A DNA stretch of 37,026 nucleotides, taken from contig CAZKMM010000009.1 of assembly GCA_964553915.1 (NCBI GenBank), forward strand, positions 1 through 37,026, read 5' to 3'. The notes beneath the pieces were generated by a model. That model was not told the origin of the DNA. It saw only the letters and a list, made by a program, of their open reading frames with translations, and searched no databases. How positions within the stretch are numbered: position 1 is the stretch's first letter; each line of letters starts with the position of its first letter. Source of the stretch: CAZKMM01 sp964553915 (GTDB lineage Bacteria > RBG-13-61-14 > DRUE01). Shown here one piece after another: positions 15,805 to 24,153 of this stretch. Position numbers and translations under genes: made by a program.

Positions 15805-18800
15805 AAAACTGATGGGGGAGAAAAATACTTTTCCGAAAATTACCCTGAAATATCCCACCCTGGATGCTTTTGCCAGATTCTGCAGAAAAGGATTTCAACA
15901 GGGAAGAGCCTCGCTCAAATTAAAAAAAGATTTTCAGCCCGGGCAGAGGCTGAAGTTAAACTTCCAGCTGGGCGACCGGGACCAGCCCGTGGAAATCATC
16001 GGGCAGGTAATTGACCGGGTGGAAAGCCCGAAAAAGGACGGCATCATCTATGGAATCAGATTCTTAAATTTCACCGAAAAAAAATTAAACCGCCTGCTTG
16101 CCGGCGAAGAAATTACCCCGAGAAAAAAGAAAGAAAAACCCACCCCCGCAGAGCCTCCCCCAAAAAAAGAAGAAGCTCAAAAGCCTGCTCCGAAAGAAAA
16201 AGCCCAAGCCAGTGAGCCAGCACCAGCAGAAAAAACTCCTGCACCCAAGCCTGAAAAAGTAGAAGCCCCGAAAAAAGGAGTTCCTTCCAAAGAAGAAGAA
16301 ATTGAAGAAGTGGTGATTACTCTTCAATCCCAGCCCCAGAGCTTTGATGGAAGGATTATAGAGACAAAGCCCTCTGGCACTATGGAAATAAAAGAAGAGC
16401 AACCAGAACCCGAAGCTCCTCTCCCTCCTGCTCCCCAGGAGCCAGAAGAAGCAGAAATTTCTCATATCTTTGCTGAGGAGCAAACCCCTGAGCCAGAAGC
16501 TCAAGAGGAAGTCTCTCTTCCTCCTCTAGAAGAAGTAGAGCCGGTCAAGGAATTTGAAGAAGAAATTGAAGAAAAAGCAGAGCCGGTTCCTGGTTCTGAG
16601 ATGCCTTCAGCTGAGCCAGAAACAGTGGAAGAGAAAGCAACTCCTCCCCCGGAAGAACCTTCTCCTGAACTGGAAGAAGAAAAAGCTGAAGAAATACCCA
16701 CCACTGAACCAGCGGAAGAGCCAGAAGAAATAGCAGAACCTGAGACTGTTTCAGAGGCTGGTTCTGCTGAGCTGGAAGAGGCGACCGAGCTTGCTCCGGA
16801 AGAAACATCCCAGCTCACAAAAGAAACAATTACCCGGGAGCCAGAAATCGCAGAAGCACCCGAGGAAGAAAAGCCTGCGGAGGAATTCAAGCCCCTCCCT
16901 GCTAAACCTTTCTCTGATTTTCTTTTTCGGCTGGTGCGGACGATTCTTAATCCTCCGAACCCGGAACTGCCAGATACGGAAAAGCAGTTTGGAGAACTTT
17001 ATCAGCTTTTTCAGGAGTTAATGGAATCCCGCCAACAGCTGGGGATTTATCTGGTATTAAGCCCGGCAGGAAAGGATTTTTTAATTCAGGGAGCAGAGGA
17101 AAAGCCGAAAAGCATCCGAATTCTGCTCCCTTCAGACCAGCTCGGAACCCTGCTCTTCAGAATGATTGAAATGTTTGATGAAAAAGAGCTGGTGGGAATT
17201 CTCTTTCGCAAGTATGTTTCCGAAGAACATTTCCAGAAATTCCTGCTTGCTCTGGGAAAATTCAATCCGGAAAAAGAATCTCCGGACCAGCTGGCTCTCA
17301 ATCTGATCAAGCAGGGCATTTATTACATTACTCCTGTTTTTGAAACCGATTTAGTGGCGGTTCCGGAGGAGGTAAGCGAAGAAGCCAAGATTATTCTTGC
17401 CCGAATTAACGGAGAATTAAAACGGCTCAATGCCCTTTGTCAGGAAATCTCTGAGGAGCCTTTGGCTCTGCTCACTTTACGGCTGGAAGAAATTTTAAAA
17501 CTTGCCCGCACCCCGGAGCTGGTAGCAGAGATTTTAGAGCATCTGGAACTGGTCTGGTCTGAGCAGGTGCCGGAAATGGATTTTTCCGATTTGGAGGAGC
17601 AGATTTTATTTTCTCTGCCGGTGGAGCGATTGGTGGAATCCAGCCAGCTTCTAATTAAAAAACTCATCCAGCTCTCCAGCGGGAAATTAAAGCCAGAGCA
17701 GAAAAAAGAGAAAAAGAGGCTGGAGCAAATTCTCCGCAAGCTTTTAGGAAGGATTGCCTATGAGGCACCGGAGGATTCTCTAGAGCCCCTCCGCCAGCTT
17801 TTTGAAAAGAAGGTGATCAGCTATCAGGAGCTTCCAGCGGAAATTCGTGACCCGATTGCTTCTTCCCAGCTGGCAGAAGAATTTTTAAAAAAACCTGAAG
17901 ATAAATTCCATCAGCTCGAGCAAGCCCGCAATCCCAAAGAGTATCAAACCATTGCTTCCCAGCTTCTCTGGGTAAGCTTGGCATTGTTAAAAACTGAAAA
18001 AATTGATTATGCACAACAGATTTTTAACAAACTGGTGGCTCATTATCAGGAGAAGGCTGAGCCTTTTGCGGAGCGAAGAAAATTGACAAGAGCTATCCTG
18101 AAAAAATATTCGGAACCACTGGCGGTAGAAATCCTTTTAAAAGTTCTGGAAGAAGGAAAAAAATCAGAGCGGGAGCTTGCCTCAGCAATGCTCTATGCCG
18201 GAGGAGTGGACTGCGGGAAAAAACTTCTTAATCTCCTGGAAAAAAGCCCGGATCGACAGGTGAGAAGATTGCTCTGTGAAATTCTCGCCCGGTTTGGAGA
18301 AAAGATAGCACCGCTTCTGGCAAAAACCCTTTCCGAGCCAGAACTCCCCTGGTATTTTATCCGAAATTTAATTATGATTCTCGCTCAGGTCAAAAGTCCC
18401 CTGCTTAAAGAAAAAATTGGGGAATATTTAAATCATCCCCATCCCCGGGTGCGGGAAGAAGCTCTGGGATATGCTAATGCAGTTTTAGAAAAAGATGCTC
18501 AGCGGTTCCTGGTTCAAGCCCTTTCTGACCCGGAGCTTTCAGTAAAGATTCGGGCAATCAACTACCTCTCTCGCACCGAAGAAATCACTCCAGAAATCCT
18601 TGAGCAAATTAAAAAAATTATTGATGAGCTTCTGGAAAAGGAAACTCAGCCCGAGGGAGAGCTCTGCTTTCAGCGGGCAGTGGACCTGCTTGCCCGAAGC
18701 GGGGAAGAAAAATTTGCAGATGGAACTGAAATCAATGATTATCTTTTGAAAATCCTGGAAACCGCTACTCCCAAGGGAATCTTTGCCAGAGCAGGTCTGG

Positions 18801-18952
18801 AGCTCAGCCCGAAGATGAAAGCAAGCCTGGCTCAGGCTCTGGGGAAAAGAAAGGTTAAAAATGCTCAGAAGCTTTTGAGCAAGCTGGCAAAGGATAAGGA
18901 CGAGCAGGTAAAACAGACCGCACAGAAGGTTTTAGAGGCACTCAAATCATAG
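15791..18952 (+). CDS. Large PilZ-like protein with Pro/Glu linker and HEAT repeats
   Basis: 1053 residues from the ATG at 15791, or 1046 from the ATG at 15812; neither has a ribosome-binding site. Residues ~10-105 look like an atypical PilZ domain (KGFQQGRASLKLKKDFQPGQ, then VEIIGQVIDRVESP and YGIRFLNFTEKKLNRL), but the RxxxR c-di-GMP motif is not clear. Residues ~110-370 are a low-complexity Glu/Pro/Ala linker. Helical regions follow, and HEAT-like repeats run from ~775 to the end. No membrane segment is present. It looks like a cytoplasmic scaffold that may answer a second messenger, possibly with the divergent response regulator. Function is inferred only from domains. Confidence 0.8.
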   Translation: MVNNKKLMGEKNTFPKITLKYPTLDAFARFCRKGFQQGRASLKLKKDFQPGQRLKLNFQLGDRDQPVEIIGQVIDRVESPKKDGIIYGIRFLNFTEKKLNRLLAGEEITPRKKKEKPTPAEPPPKKEEAQKPAPKEKAQASEPAPAEKTPAPKPEKVEAPKKGVPSKEEEIEEVVITLQSQPQSFDGRIIETKPSGTMEIKEEQPEPEAPLPPAPQEPEEAEISHIFAEEQTPEPEAQEEVSLPPLEEVEPVKEFEEEIEEKAEPVPGSEMPSAEPETVEEKATPPPEEPSPELEEEKAEEIPTTEPAEEPEEIAEPETVSEAGSAELEEATELAPEETSQLTKETITREPEIAEAPEEEKPAEEFKPLPAKPFSDFLFRLVRTILNPPNPELPDTEKQFGELYQLFQELMESRQQLGIYLVLSPAGKDFLIQGAEEKPKSIRILLPSDQLGTLLFRMIEMFDEKELVGILFRKYVSEEHFQKFLLALGKFNPEKESPDQLALNLIKQGIYYITPVFETDLVAVPEEVSEEAKIILARINGELKRLNALCQEISEEPLALLTLRLEEILKLARTPELVAEILEHLELVWSEQVPEMDFSDLEEQILFSLPVERLVESSQLLIKKLIQLSSGKLKPEQKKEKKRLEQILRKLLGRIAYEAPEDSLEPLRQLFEKKVISYQELPAEIRDPIASSQLAEEFLKKPEDKFHQLEQARNPKEYQTIASQLLWVSLALLKTEKIDYAQQIFNKLVAHYQEKAEPFAERRKLTRAILKKYSEPLAVEILLKVLEEGKKSERELASAMLYAGGVDCGKKLLNLLEKSPDRQVRRLLCEILARFGEKIAPLLAKTLSEPELPWYFIRNLIMILAQVKSPLLKEKIGEYLNHPHPRVREEALGYANAVLEKDAQRFLVQALSDPELSVKIRAINYLSRTEEITPEILEQIKKIIDELLEKETQPEGELCFQRAVDLLARSGEEKFADGTEINDYLLKILETATPKGIFARAGLELSPKMKASLAQALGKRKVKNAQKLLSKLAKDKDEQVKQTAQKVLEALKS
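16120..16900 (+). repeat. Low-complexity Glu/Pro/Ala-coding linker
   Basis: This stretch inside the PilZ-like/HEAT gene encodes about 260 residues that are nearly all Glu, Pro, Ala, Lys, Ser and Thr, with repeated EEP, PEPE and APKP words but no exact tandem unit. It is likely disordered and length-variable. Open frames on the other strand here are by-products of the skewed codons. Confidence 0.7.
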
Positions 18953-19552
18953 TTCAGAGAAGGAAAAATCCAGAATTCGCTCCAGGAAATTTTTGGTAAT
19001 TTTCGCGGTTGCTCCCCAGACCACCACCCCGGGAAGATGAAAATAATAAACCGGATAATCCCTTCCCTGATAGCTCCAGTTTTCAGTCCGCAGTCGGTTC
19101 CGCTCCAGAAAATCCTTTAAGGGAAAAATCAGGATCTGGTCTATTTCCCCGGGGTTGGGATTAAATTTCAGCTCCCCTTTTAATATTCCGACAAAAGGCT
19201 GAATCTTAAACCCGGTAATGGTAAGAATCTCATCCAGCTCTCCGAGAATTTGAATCTGGGCACTTTTTATTCCCAGCTCCTCCTCGCATTCCCGCAAAAC
19301 CGCCTGCTCGGGAGTTTCGCCCGGTTCAATCATCCCACCGGGAAAACTGATCTCCCCTTTATGTGCCTCTACCTTCTGGCTTCGCCTGGTAAAAAGCAGG
19401 TGCCAGATGCCATCCCTTTTGAGCAGTGGCAAAAGCACTGCGGAGGGCTTTAAGCCTGGCTCAGAGATTTTTTTGCTCTGATGTTTTTCCAGTATTGCCT
19501 GAATTTCCTCAGGCTCAAGCAAAGCCAGTTTCTTTTTTAGCTCCTGACCCAT
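18947..19552 (-). CDS. Nudix hydrolase, CoA pyrophosphatase type
   Basis: 201 residues. The Nudix box GX5EX7REUXEEXGU is complete at 73-95 (Gly73, Glu79, Arg87, Glu88, Glu91, Glu92, Gly94). Just before it, LLFTRRSQKVEAHKGEISFP matches the UPF0035 signature that marks CoA-diphosphohydrolases such as NudL and PCD1, and VWGATAKI near the C-terminus fits too. It would split CoA or its derivatives into phosphopantetheine and adenosine 3',5'-bisphosphate. It starts two bases after the dctM stop without a clear ribosome-binding site, so it is likely the last gene of the gmhA operon. Its stop overlaps that of the PilZ-like/HEAT gene by six bases. Confidence 0.85.
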   Translation of the reverse strand: MGQELKKKLALLEPEEIQAILEKHQSKKISEPGLKPSAVLLPLLKRDGIWHLLFTRRSQKVEAHKGEISFPGGMIEPGETPEQAVLRECEEELGIKSAQIQILGELDEILTITGFKIQPFVGILKGELKFNPNPGEIDQILIFPLKDFLERNRLRTENWSYQGRDYPVYYFHLPGVVVWGATAKITKNFLERILDFSFSEL

Positions 19553-19554
19553 TT

Positions 19555-20862
19555 TTAAGGAAGTAAAATTCTCACCAGACCCATTGATAAAAAAGGCAAA
19601 TATGTCACGAAAAGCAAAACCACCACCATTGCCAGATAAAAGGGGAAAATCCCCCGAACCAGCTCCTCAATCTTGGCTCCGCTGATGGCACAGCCTACAA
19701 ATAAAGTGGAACCCACCGGCGGGGTGCAGAGACCAATTCCCAGATTCAAAAGCATTATAATCCCAAAATGCACCGGGTCAACCCCCACGCTCCGAACCAC
19801 GGGCAGTAATATCGGAGTGGTGATGATAATCAAGGGCGCCATATCCATAATCATTCCCAATCCGAGCAGAATCAAATTGATAATCAAAAGCAAAAGATAT
19901 TTATTGCTGGTAATTCCCAGAAGTGCCTTGGTAATCCGGGCAGGAATTTGAAGGTATGCCAGCAAATAGCCAAAAGCACTGGCAGAGGCAATTAAAAATA
20001 ATACCATAGCAATTACTCGCATACCGTCCAGAGCTATCTGATAATATCGGCGAAAAGAAATCTCCCGATAAAAAATAAAAGTCACTACCAAAGCCCAGAG
20101 AACCGCAATCGCACTGGACTCGGTCGCGGTAAACCAGCCAAAAACCACCCCACCAACTATAATCACCGGACTGCCCAGAGCTAAAAGCGCATCCCAGGTG
20201 ATTTTCCCGGCTTCCCGAAAGCTTTTCACTGGCTCCCGGGGATAGCCCCGGCGAACCGCTATCACCAAAGCCACTGCCATCAGGCTCAAGCCCACCATTA
20301 TTCCGGGAATAATCCCGGCAACAAAAAGCTGGGCAATACTGGCACTGCCCCCGGCTACCAAACTGTAAATAATCGCATTATGAGAAGGGGGAATGATAAT
20401 CCCCTGAGTGCTGGCAGTGATGGTCAGGTTGGTGGCATAATCCCGATGATAGCCCCGCTCCTGCATTGCTGGAATCAGGATGGAGCCAATTGCGGAAGTA
20501 TCTGCCACACTGGAGCCGGAAATCCCTCCGAAAAACATACTGGAAAGAACATTTACCACTGCCAGTCCGCCGGGAAGCCAGCCCACCAAGAGCCGGGCAA
20601 AATCCACCAGCTTCCTTGCCATTCCTCCCCGTGCCATTATCTCCCCTGCCAGAACAAAAAAAGGAATTGCCATTAAGGCAAAGGTATCCATACCATCGCT
20701 CATCTTCTGGGCAACTACCTGAAAGGGGAGACGAAGATAAATAATGGTTGCCAGTGAGGAAATCGCCAAAGTAAAGCTGATCGGCACCCGGATTAAAAGC
20801 AAAACCAAAAAGCTTCCCAGAAGTATCCAGCAGGCAATTACCTCATTGGCACCACCTAGCAT
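19555..20862 (-). CDS. dctM: TRAP transporter large permease (DctM)
   Basis: 435 residues, about twelve membrane segments, full family length. Recognisable DctM blocks include PFFVLAGEIMARGGMARKL, the FFGGISGSSVADTSAIGSIL stretch, and GLGMIMDMAPLIIITTPILLPV near the C-terminus. TRAP carriers take up organic acids such as dicarboxylates or sialic acid with sodium. DctM is the transport subunit and DctQ (next gene upstream) its partner. The start follows the dctQ stop by one base. No substrate-binding DctP gene is in the window, so the substrate cannot be told. Confidence 0.95.
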   Translation of the reverse strand: MLGGANEVIACWILLGSFLVLLLIRVPISFTLAISSLATIIYLRLPFQVVAQKMSDGMDTFALMAIPFFVLAGEIMARGGMARKLVDFARLLVGWLPGGLAVVNVLSSMFFGGISGSSVADTSAIGSILIPAMQERGYHRDYATNLTITASTQGIIIPPSHNAIIYSLVAGGSASIAQLFVAGIIPGIMVGLSLMAVALVIAVRRGYPREPVKSFREAGKITWDALLALGSPVIIVGGVVFGWFTATESSAIAVLWALVVTFIFYREISFRRYYQIALDGMRVIAMVLFLIASASAFGYLLAYLQIPARITKALLGITSNKYLLLLIINLILLGLGMIMDMAPLIIITTPILLPVVRSVGVDPVHFGIIMLLNLGIGLCTPPVGSTLFVGCAISGAKIEELVRGIFPFYLAMVVVLLFVTYLPFLSMGLVRILLP

Positions 20863-21341
20863 CTCTGCTCACCACCATCAGAAACTGGTCTGGGAAAAAT
20901 CAAAGCAAGGAGCATTAAAAAACCGCTGATCGGTATTGGCAGATAGGCAACTCCCACCGGAAGATGGGTGCCGGGAAGATGATTCTGGATTGTGGAGCGA
21001 ACCAAATCCAGCCCGCCCCAGCAAAGATAAATAGAAAAAAGAAAAATCAAGCCAGCCACAACCCATTCTATTATCCTTTGAGCTTTTTCATTCAATCTCT
21101 GGACTACAAACTCCAGAGCAATATGCCCCTTCTCCCGAACCAGAATCGCAGAGCCAATAAATCCAAACCAGATGGTGAGAAGTTGTGCCAGTTCCTCACT
21201 CCAGCCCGGGGTGCGATTAAGAAAAATCCGGGAAAATACCTGCCATAACACCACCGCGACCATCCCGGATAAAAATAAAACCTCCAGAGCCAGACTCAAT
21301 CTAAAAATCTGCTCAACCAGATTTTTAATTTTGGTTTTCAT
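20856..21341 (-). CDS. dctQ: TRAP transporter small permease (DctQ)
   Basis: 161 residues from the ATG at 21341, ten bases after the upstream stop; the frame is open to 21383 but that would run into the upstream gene. Four membrane helices are visible, with LWQVFSRIFLNRTPGWSEELAQLLTIWFGFIGSAILVREKGHIALEFV, the typical DctQ core (W-SEE motif and KGHI-E). It forms the membrane complex with DctM. It lies between the receiver/cNMP protein and dctM in one operon. Confidence 0.93.
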   Translation of the reverse strand: MKTKIKNLVEQIFRLSLALEVLFLSGMVAVVLWQVFSRIFLNRTPGWSEELAQLLTIWFGFIGSAILVREKGHIALEFVVQRLNEKAQRIIEWVVAGLIFLFSIYLCWGGLDLVRSTIQNHLPGTHLPVGVAYLPIPISGFLMLLALIFPRPVSDGGEQRC

Positions 21342-21351
21342 CAGCCAGGGA

Positions 21352-22269
21352 TTACTTTTTTCGCAACTCTTCCAGCAGGGCACGAGAAAAAGTCAGGCTC
21401 TCACTGGTGGCACGAAGCCGGGAGCAAAGAAGCTGAACAAAGTTCCGATACACCACCAGAGCGAGCTGAGCATCCGAGTTTAAAAGTTCCTCAAAATCAG
21501 ATTTTTTCATCCGGAAAAGGACGCTTGGTTCATTGGTAATTACTGTGGCACTTCTTTTCTCTTTATCAATCAATGCCATTTCCCCAAAGCTGGTGCCCGG
21601 CTCTAAAATCGCTATAATCTCCTCCTCTCCACTCTCTCCCTGCTTTACCACCCGCACCGAGCCCCGAGCAATCAGATAAAAACTATCCCCTTCTTCACCC
21701 TCCTGAAAAATTACCCGGTCTTTATCCAGCTCCATTTTCTCCATTTTTCCGAGCACCTTCTCTAGCTTCCCCTGGCTTAGCCCCGAAAAAACCTCACTTT
21801 CTGCAAGAAATTTTACCGGCTCCAGTTCCTCTTCTTTTTTCTCTTCCCTGCGGGCTTTTGCCTCTTCCTCTACCAGGCCCAGAGTAAGCTTGATTCTCCG
21901 AATAATCTCCTCTGGCTTTAAATCCTTGGTCATATAGCCATTGGCACCCAACTTCTTTAAAAGCTCAATCTGAGAAGCCTTTTTAAACACCCCGGTAATC
22001 ACCAGCACTGGTAAATTCTCTCCTAACTTTCCGCTCCGCACTTCCTTCAGCACCTCAAAACCAGTAAGATGAGGCAAAAGCAAATCCAAAAGCACCAGGT
22101 CCAAATCCGGAAGCTCATGCTTGATTACCTGAATTGCCTCCAAGCCGTCCCTGGCAGTAAGCACCTCAAAACCCTCTTTTTTCAAAAGGTCTTCCATCAA
22201 CACCCGAAACATCTCAACATCATCTACCACTAAAATTCTCTTTTTTCTTTCCACGACCTGCTCAGTCAT
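21352..22269 (-). CDS. Response regulator with C-terminal cyclic-nucleotide-binding domain
   Basis: 305 residues. A receiver domain (about 10-130) has Asp16/Asp17, phospho-acceptor Asp62, Thr92 and Lys115; the usual SKP is TKD here. After a charged Glu/Lys linker (about 133-150) a cyclic-nucleotide-binding domain (about 154-270) shows GEEGDSFYLIARGSVRVV and the phosphate-binding cassette FGEMALIDKEKRSATV with Glu230 and Arg239. No DNA-binding helix-turn-helix follows, so this is not a Crp-type regulator; the output is probably protein contact. It overlaps the upstream gene by four bases. Its signal partner is not in the window. Confidence 0.9.
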   Translation of the reverse strand: MTEQVVERKKRILVVDDVEMFRVLMEDLLKKEGFEVLTARDGLEAIQVIKHELPDLDLVLLDLLLPHLTGFEVLKEVRSGKLGENLPVLVITGVFKKASQIELLKKLGANGYMTKDLKPEEIIRRIKLTLGLVEEEAKARREEKKEEELEPVKFLAESEVFSGLSQGKLEKVLGKMEKMELDKDRVIFQEGEEGDSFYLIARGSVRVVKQGESGEEEIIAILEPGTSFGEMALIDKEKRSATVITNEPSVLFRMKKSDFEELLNSDAQLALVVYRNFVQLLCSRLRATSESLTFSRALLEELRKK

Positions 22270-23234
22270 TGCTCTTCTCCCAGTTCCACCAGCACCCCGG
22301 CAAAAAGAAGTGGAAGCATAAGCTCATGATGACCCACCAGATTTATTGCCCTGCCCCCTTTTTGAGTGGGTCGTTCCAGAACATTTTTTCGGGGGCGGTA
22401 GTGGATGATGAAATCAAGATTGGCAGTGGTGATTTTTTCCAGAGAGTAGCCCAGATTCCTTACCAGGCTCACCGCTTTTAAAAATACCTCGGGCATAATC
22501 ACCGCAGAGCCAAGATTGATATAAACCCCACCCTCCAGCTCACTTACCGCCCGGGCAAAAATCCGAAAATCAAGCAAACTCCCCTGTCCCAGACCCGCAC
22601 CATCTAGCCCGGGATGAATATGGACAATATCTGTTCCCAGGGCAATATGAACCGTGGCAGGAATCCGGCTCTGATACGCCTGAGCAAAAATACTCAAATC
22701 TTTATGCGGAAAATCTCCTTTTAAAATCATCTCTCCCAATGCGCTTCCCAGGCCGACCTCCTCCCGGGCGCATCTTTCTGCCAGCTTTTTAAATCCTTCT
22801 GCAGTTTCTCTGCTGGTGCCAAAGCTCCCGTCATCTATGGCTTCTTCCACCTCCTCGGAGGTATGTCCGCTTAATGCCAGCTCGTAATCGTGAATCGCTA
22901 CCGCTCCGTTCCCGGCAAGAGCAGTGATAATCCCCCGTCTGATAAAATCAATAATCAGGGGACTGAGACCCACCTTAATCGGATGGGCGCCCATTCCTAA
23001 AATAACCGACTTTTTCTCCTTGTGCGCCCGGGCAATGGCGCGAGCAAGCTCCCTAATCTCCTTCCCTGCCAGAATTTTCGGAAGAGATTCCTTCCAAAAA
23101 TGAGAAAAATCTTGCTCAGGCAAAGGAGGCTGGGCAAAATCCTCTGTCTTTACCTTACGATGAGAGCTGAAAAGAGATGTGGTTTTTAAGCCAGAAAGGT
23201 CAAGTGGAGAATAACGATTTTTGGTGTCATTCAT
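22266..23234 (-). CDS. Deoxyhypusine-synthase-like protein of unknown function
   Basis: 322 residues, no signal peptide. The middle recalls the NAD-binding core of deoxyhypusine synthase: MGAHPIKVGLSPLIIDFIRRG then ALAGNGAVAIHDYE, and later HIHPGLDGAGLGQGSLLDFRI and YINLGSAVIMPEVFLKA, each in the order of the DHS blocks (GLIDVVVTTGAN-HD; P-TDGALG; GGGV). Bacteria normally lack the eIF5A substrate, so the reaction must differ. It overlaps gmhA by eight bases, suggesting a link to heptose or envelope sugar metabolism, but that is inference. The resemblance was judged by eye. Confidence 0.55.
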   Translation of the reverse strand: MNDTKNRYSPLDLSGLKTTSLFSSHRKVKTEDFAQPPLPEQDFSHFWKESLPKILAGKEIRELARAIARAHKEKKSVILGMGAHPIKVGLSPLIIDFIRRGIITALAGNGAVAIHDYELALSGHTSEEVEEAIDDGSFGTSRETAEGFKKLAERCAREEVGLGSALGEMILKGDFPHKDLSIFAQAYQSRIPATVHIALGTDIVHIHPGLDGAGLGQGSLLDFRIFARAVSELEGGVYINLGSAVIMPEVFLKAVSLVRNLGYSLEKITTANLDFIIHYRPRKNVLERPTQKGGRAINLVGHHELMLPLLFAGVLVELGEEQ

Positions 23235-23814
23235 TTTCTTTTCCGAATAAAATCAGCTCCACCATCTCGCAGAGGATATGCCCAAGGGCAAGATGCACCT
23301 CCTGAATTCTCGGAGTATGAGGCGATTCCACCCAGAAGCATAAATCGGTGACCTTACCGATTCTGGAACCACCCCTGCCTGCAAAGCCGATCCGGAACAT
23401 CCCGAGCCTGCCTGCTTCTTCTAATGCTAAAATTACATTTTCTGAATTACCGCTGGTGGAGATTCCCACTGCAATGTCTTCTTTTTTCCCCAGAGCTCTG
23501 AGCTGGATAGAGAAAATCTGCTCAAACCCCCGGTCATTTCCCACACTGGTTAAAATGGAAGTATCTGTGGTTAAGGCAATTGCCGGCAGGGGCGCTCTCT
23601 CCATAACCATTCGGTTAACAAATTCTGCGGAAAAATGCTGAGCCTGACTGGCACTTCCACCATTGCCGAAAAAAAAGACCTTTCCGCCCTGTCGGAGAGA
23701 ATCTGCAATTTTTTCACTGGCGGTTTTGAGCTTTTCCTGATTTTCCTTTAATGCCTGAGCAATTAGTTGAGAAGAAGCATCCGCCCGATTCTTAATTTCT
23801 TTAATCAGCTCCAT
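23227..23814 (-). CDS. gmhA: Sedoheptulose-7-phosphate isomerase
   Basis: 195 residues, the GmhA length. The enzyme turns sedoheptulose 7-phosphate into D-glycero-manno-heptose 7-phosphate, the first step to LPS inner-core heptose. The SIS domain shows GNGGSASQAQHFSAEFVNR with His60 and Glu64, STSGNSENV at 119-127, and TPRIQEVHLALGH with Gln171 and His179, matching the known active-site residues. The related DnaA-binding DiaA lacks such a complete set. It is first in the operon, under the promoter at 23824-23852, and the leader is only a few bases. No other heptose gene lies in the window. Confidence 0.9.
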   Translation of the reverse strand: MELIKEIKNRADASSQLIAQALKENQEKLKTASEKIADSLRQGGKVFFFGNGGSASQAQHFSAEFVNRMVMERAPLPAIALTTDTSILTSVGNDRGFEQIFSIQLRALGKKEDIAVGISTSGNSENVILALEEAGRLGMFRIGFAGRGGSRIGKVTDLCFWVESPHTPRIQEVHLALGHILCEMVELILFGKENE

Positions 23815-23823
23815 CTGGTTGAA

Positions 23824-23852
23824 ATTTTAGCTGAAAGGCTGGGAGCGGTCAA
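23824..23852 (-). promoter_or_regulatory. Promoter of the gmhA operon (leaderless)
   Basis: On the minus strand TTGACC (23852-23847), a 17-bp spacer and TAAAAT (23829-23824). Only nine bases separate the -10 from the gmhA ATG, so the mRNA should begin within two or three bases of the start codon. No ribosome-binding site is present, in agreement. It lies back to back with the xseB promoter. Confidence 0.65.
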
Positions 23853-23871
23853 ATTTAGCGGTTTTTAAACA

Positions 23872-23899
23872 TTGACCCTTGGCTGGTTCGTGTTAGAAT
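23872..23899 (+). promoter_or_regulatory. Promoter of the xseB-ispA-dxs operon (leaderless)
   Basis: TTGACC (23872-23877), a 16-bp spacer and TAGAAT (23894-23899), eight bases before the ATG at 23908. Transcription should begin at or next to the start codon. This favours the ATG at 23908 over the upstream in-frame TTG at 23872, which is itself the -35 element. Confidence 0.65.
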
Positions 23900-23907
23900 T
23901 AAAATTA

Positions 23908-24153
23908 ATGGCAGAGGGCAAAAAAAATACAAAAAAATTTAATTTTGAAAAAGCTCTGGAGGAGCTGGAGGAGATAGTTTCCCGGCTGGATTCCGGGGAG
24001 CTGGGTCTGGAGCAGATGCTGGAGGAATTTGAACGAGGGATTAAGCTGGTGCGGAGCTGTCAGAAATTTCTGGAGCAGGCACAGAAAAAAGTAGAAATGC
24101 TGATTGCGGATTCCGAAAAGCTGGAGTTTAAGGAGCTGGAGGAGGAAGATTGA
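23908..24153 (+). CDS. xseB: Exodeoxyribonuclease VII small subunit
   Basis: 81 residues, the usual XseB size. The core FNFEKALEELEEIVSRLDSG, ELGLEQMLEEFERGIKLVRSC and LEQAQKKVEML is characteristic of the coiled-coil small subunit that binds several copies per XseA. Exonuclease VII degrades single-stranded DNA. The start is set by the promoter, since the frame upstream of 23908 contains the -35 and -10 boxes. xseA is not in the window. The stop overlaps the TTG start of ispA, and this xseB-ispA-dxs order is common in bacteria. Confidence 0.92.
   Translation: MAEGKKNTKKFNFEKALEELEEIVSRLDSGELGLEQMLEEFERGIKLVRSCQKFLEQAQKKVEMLIADSEKLEFKELEEED

Noticed and set aside
16085..16890. Long minus-strand open frames rich in Phe or Ser/Gly
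   Set aside because: They are antisense to the Glu/Pro/Ala linker, and their odd composition follows from its codon bias.
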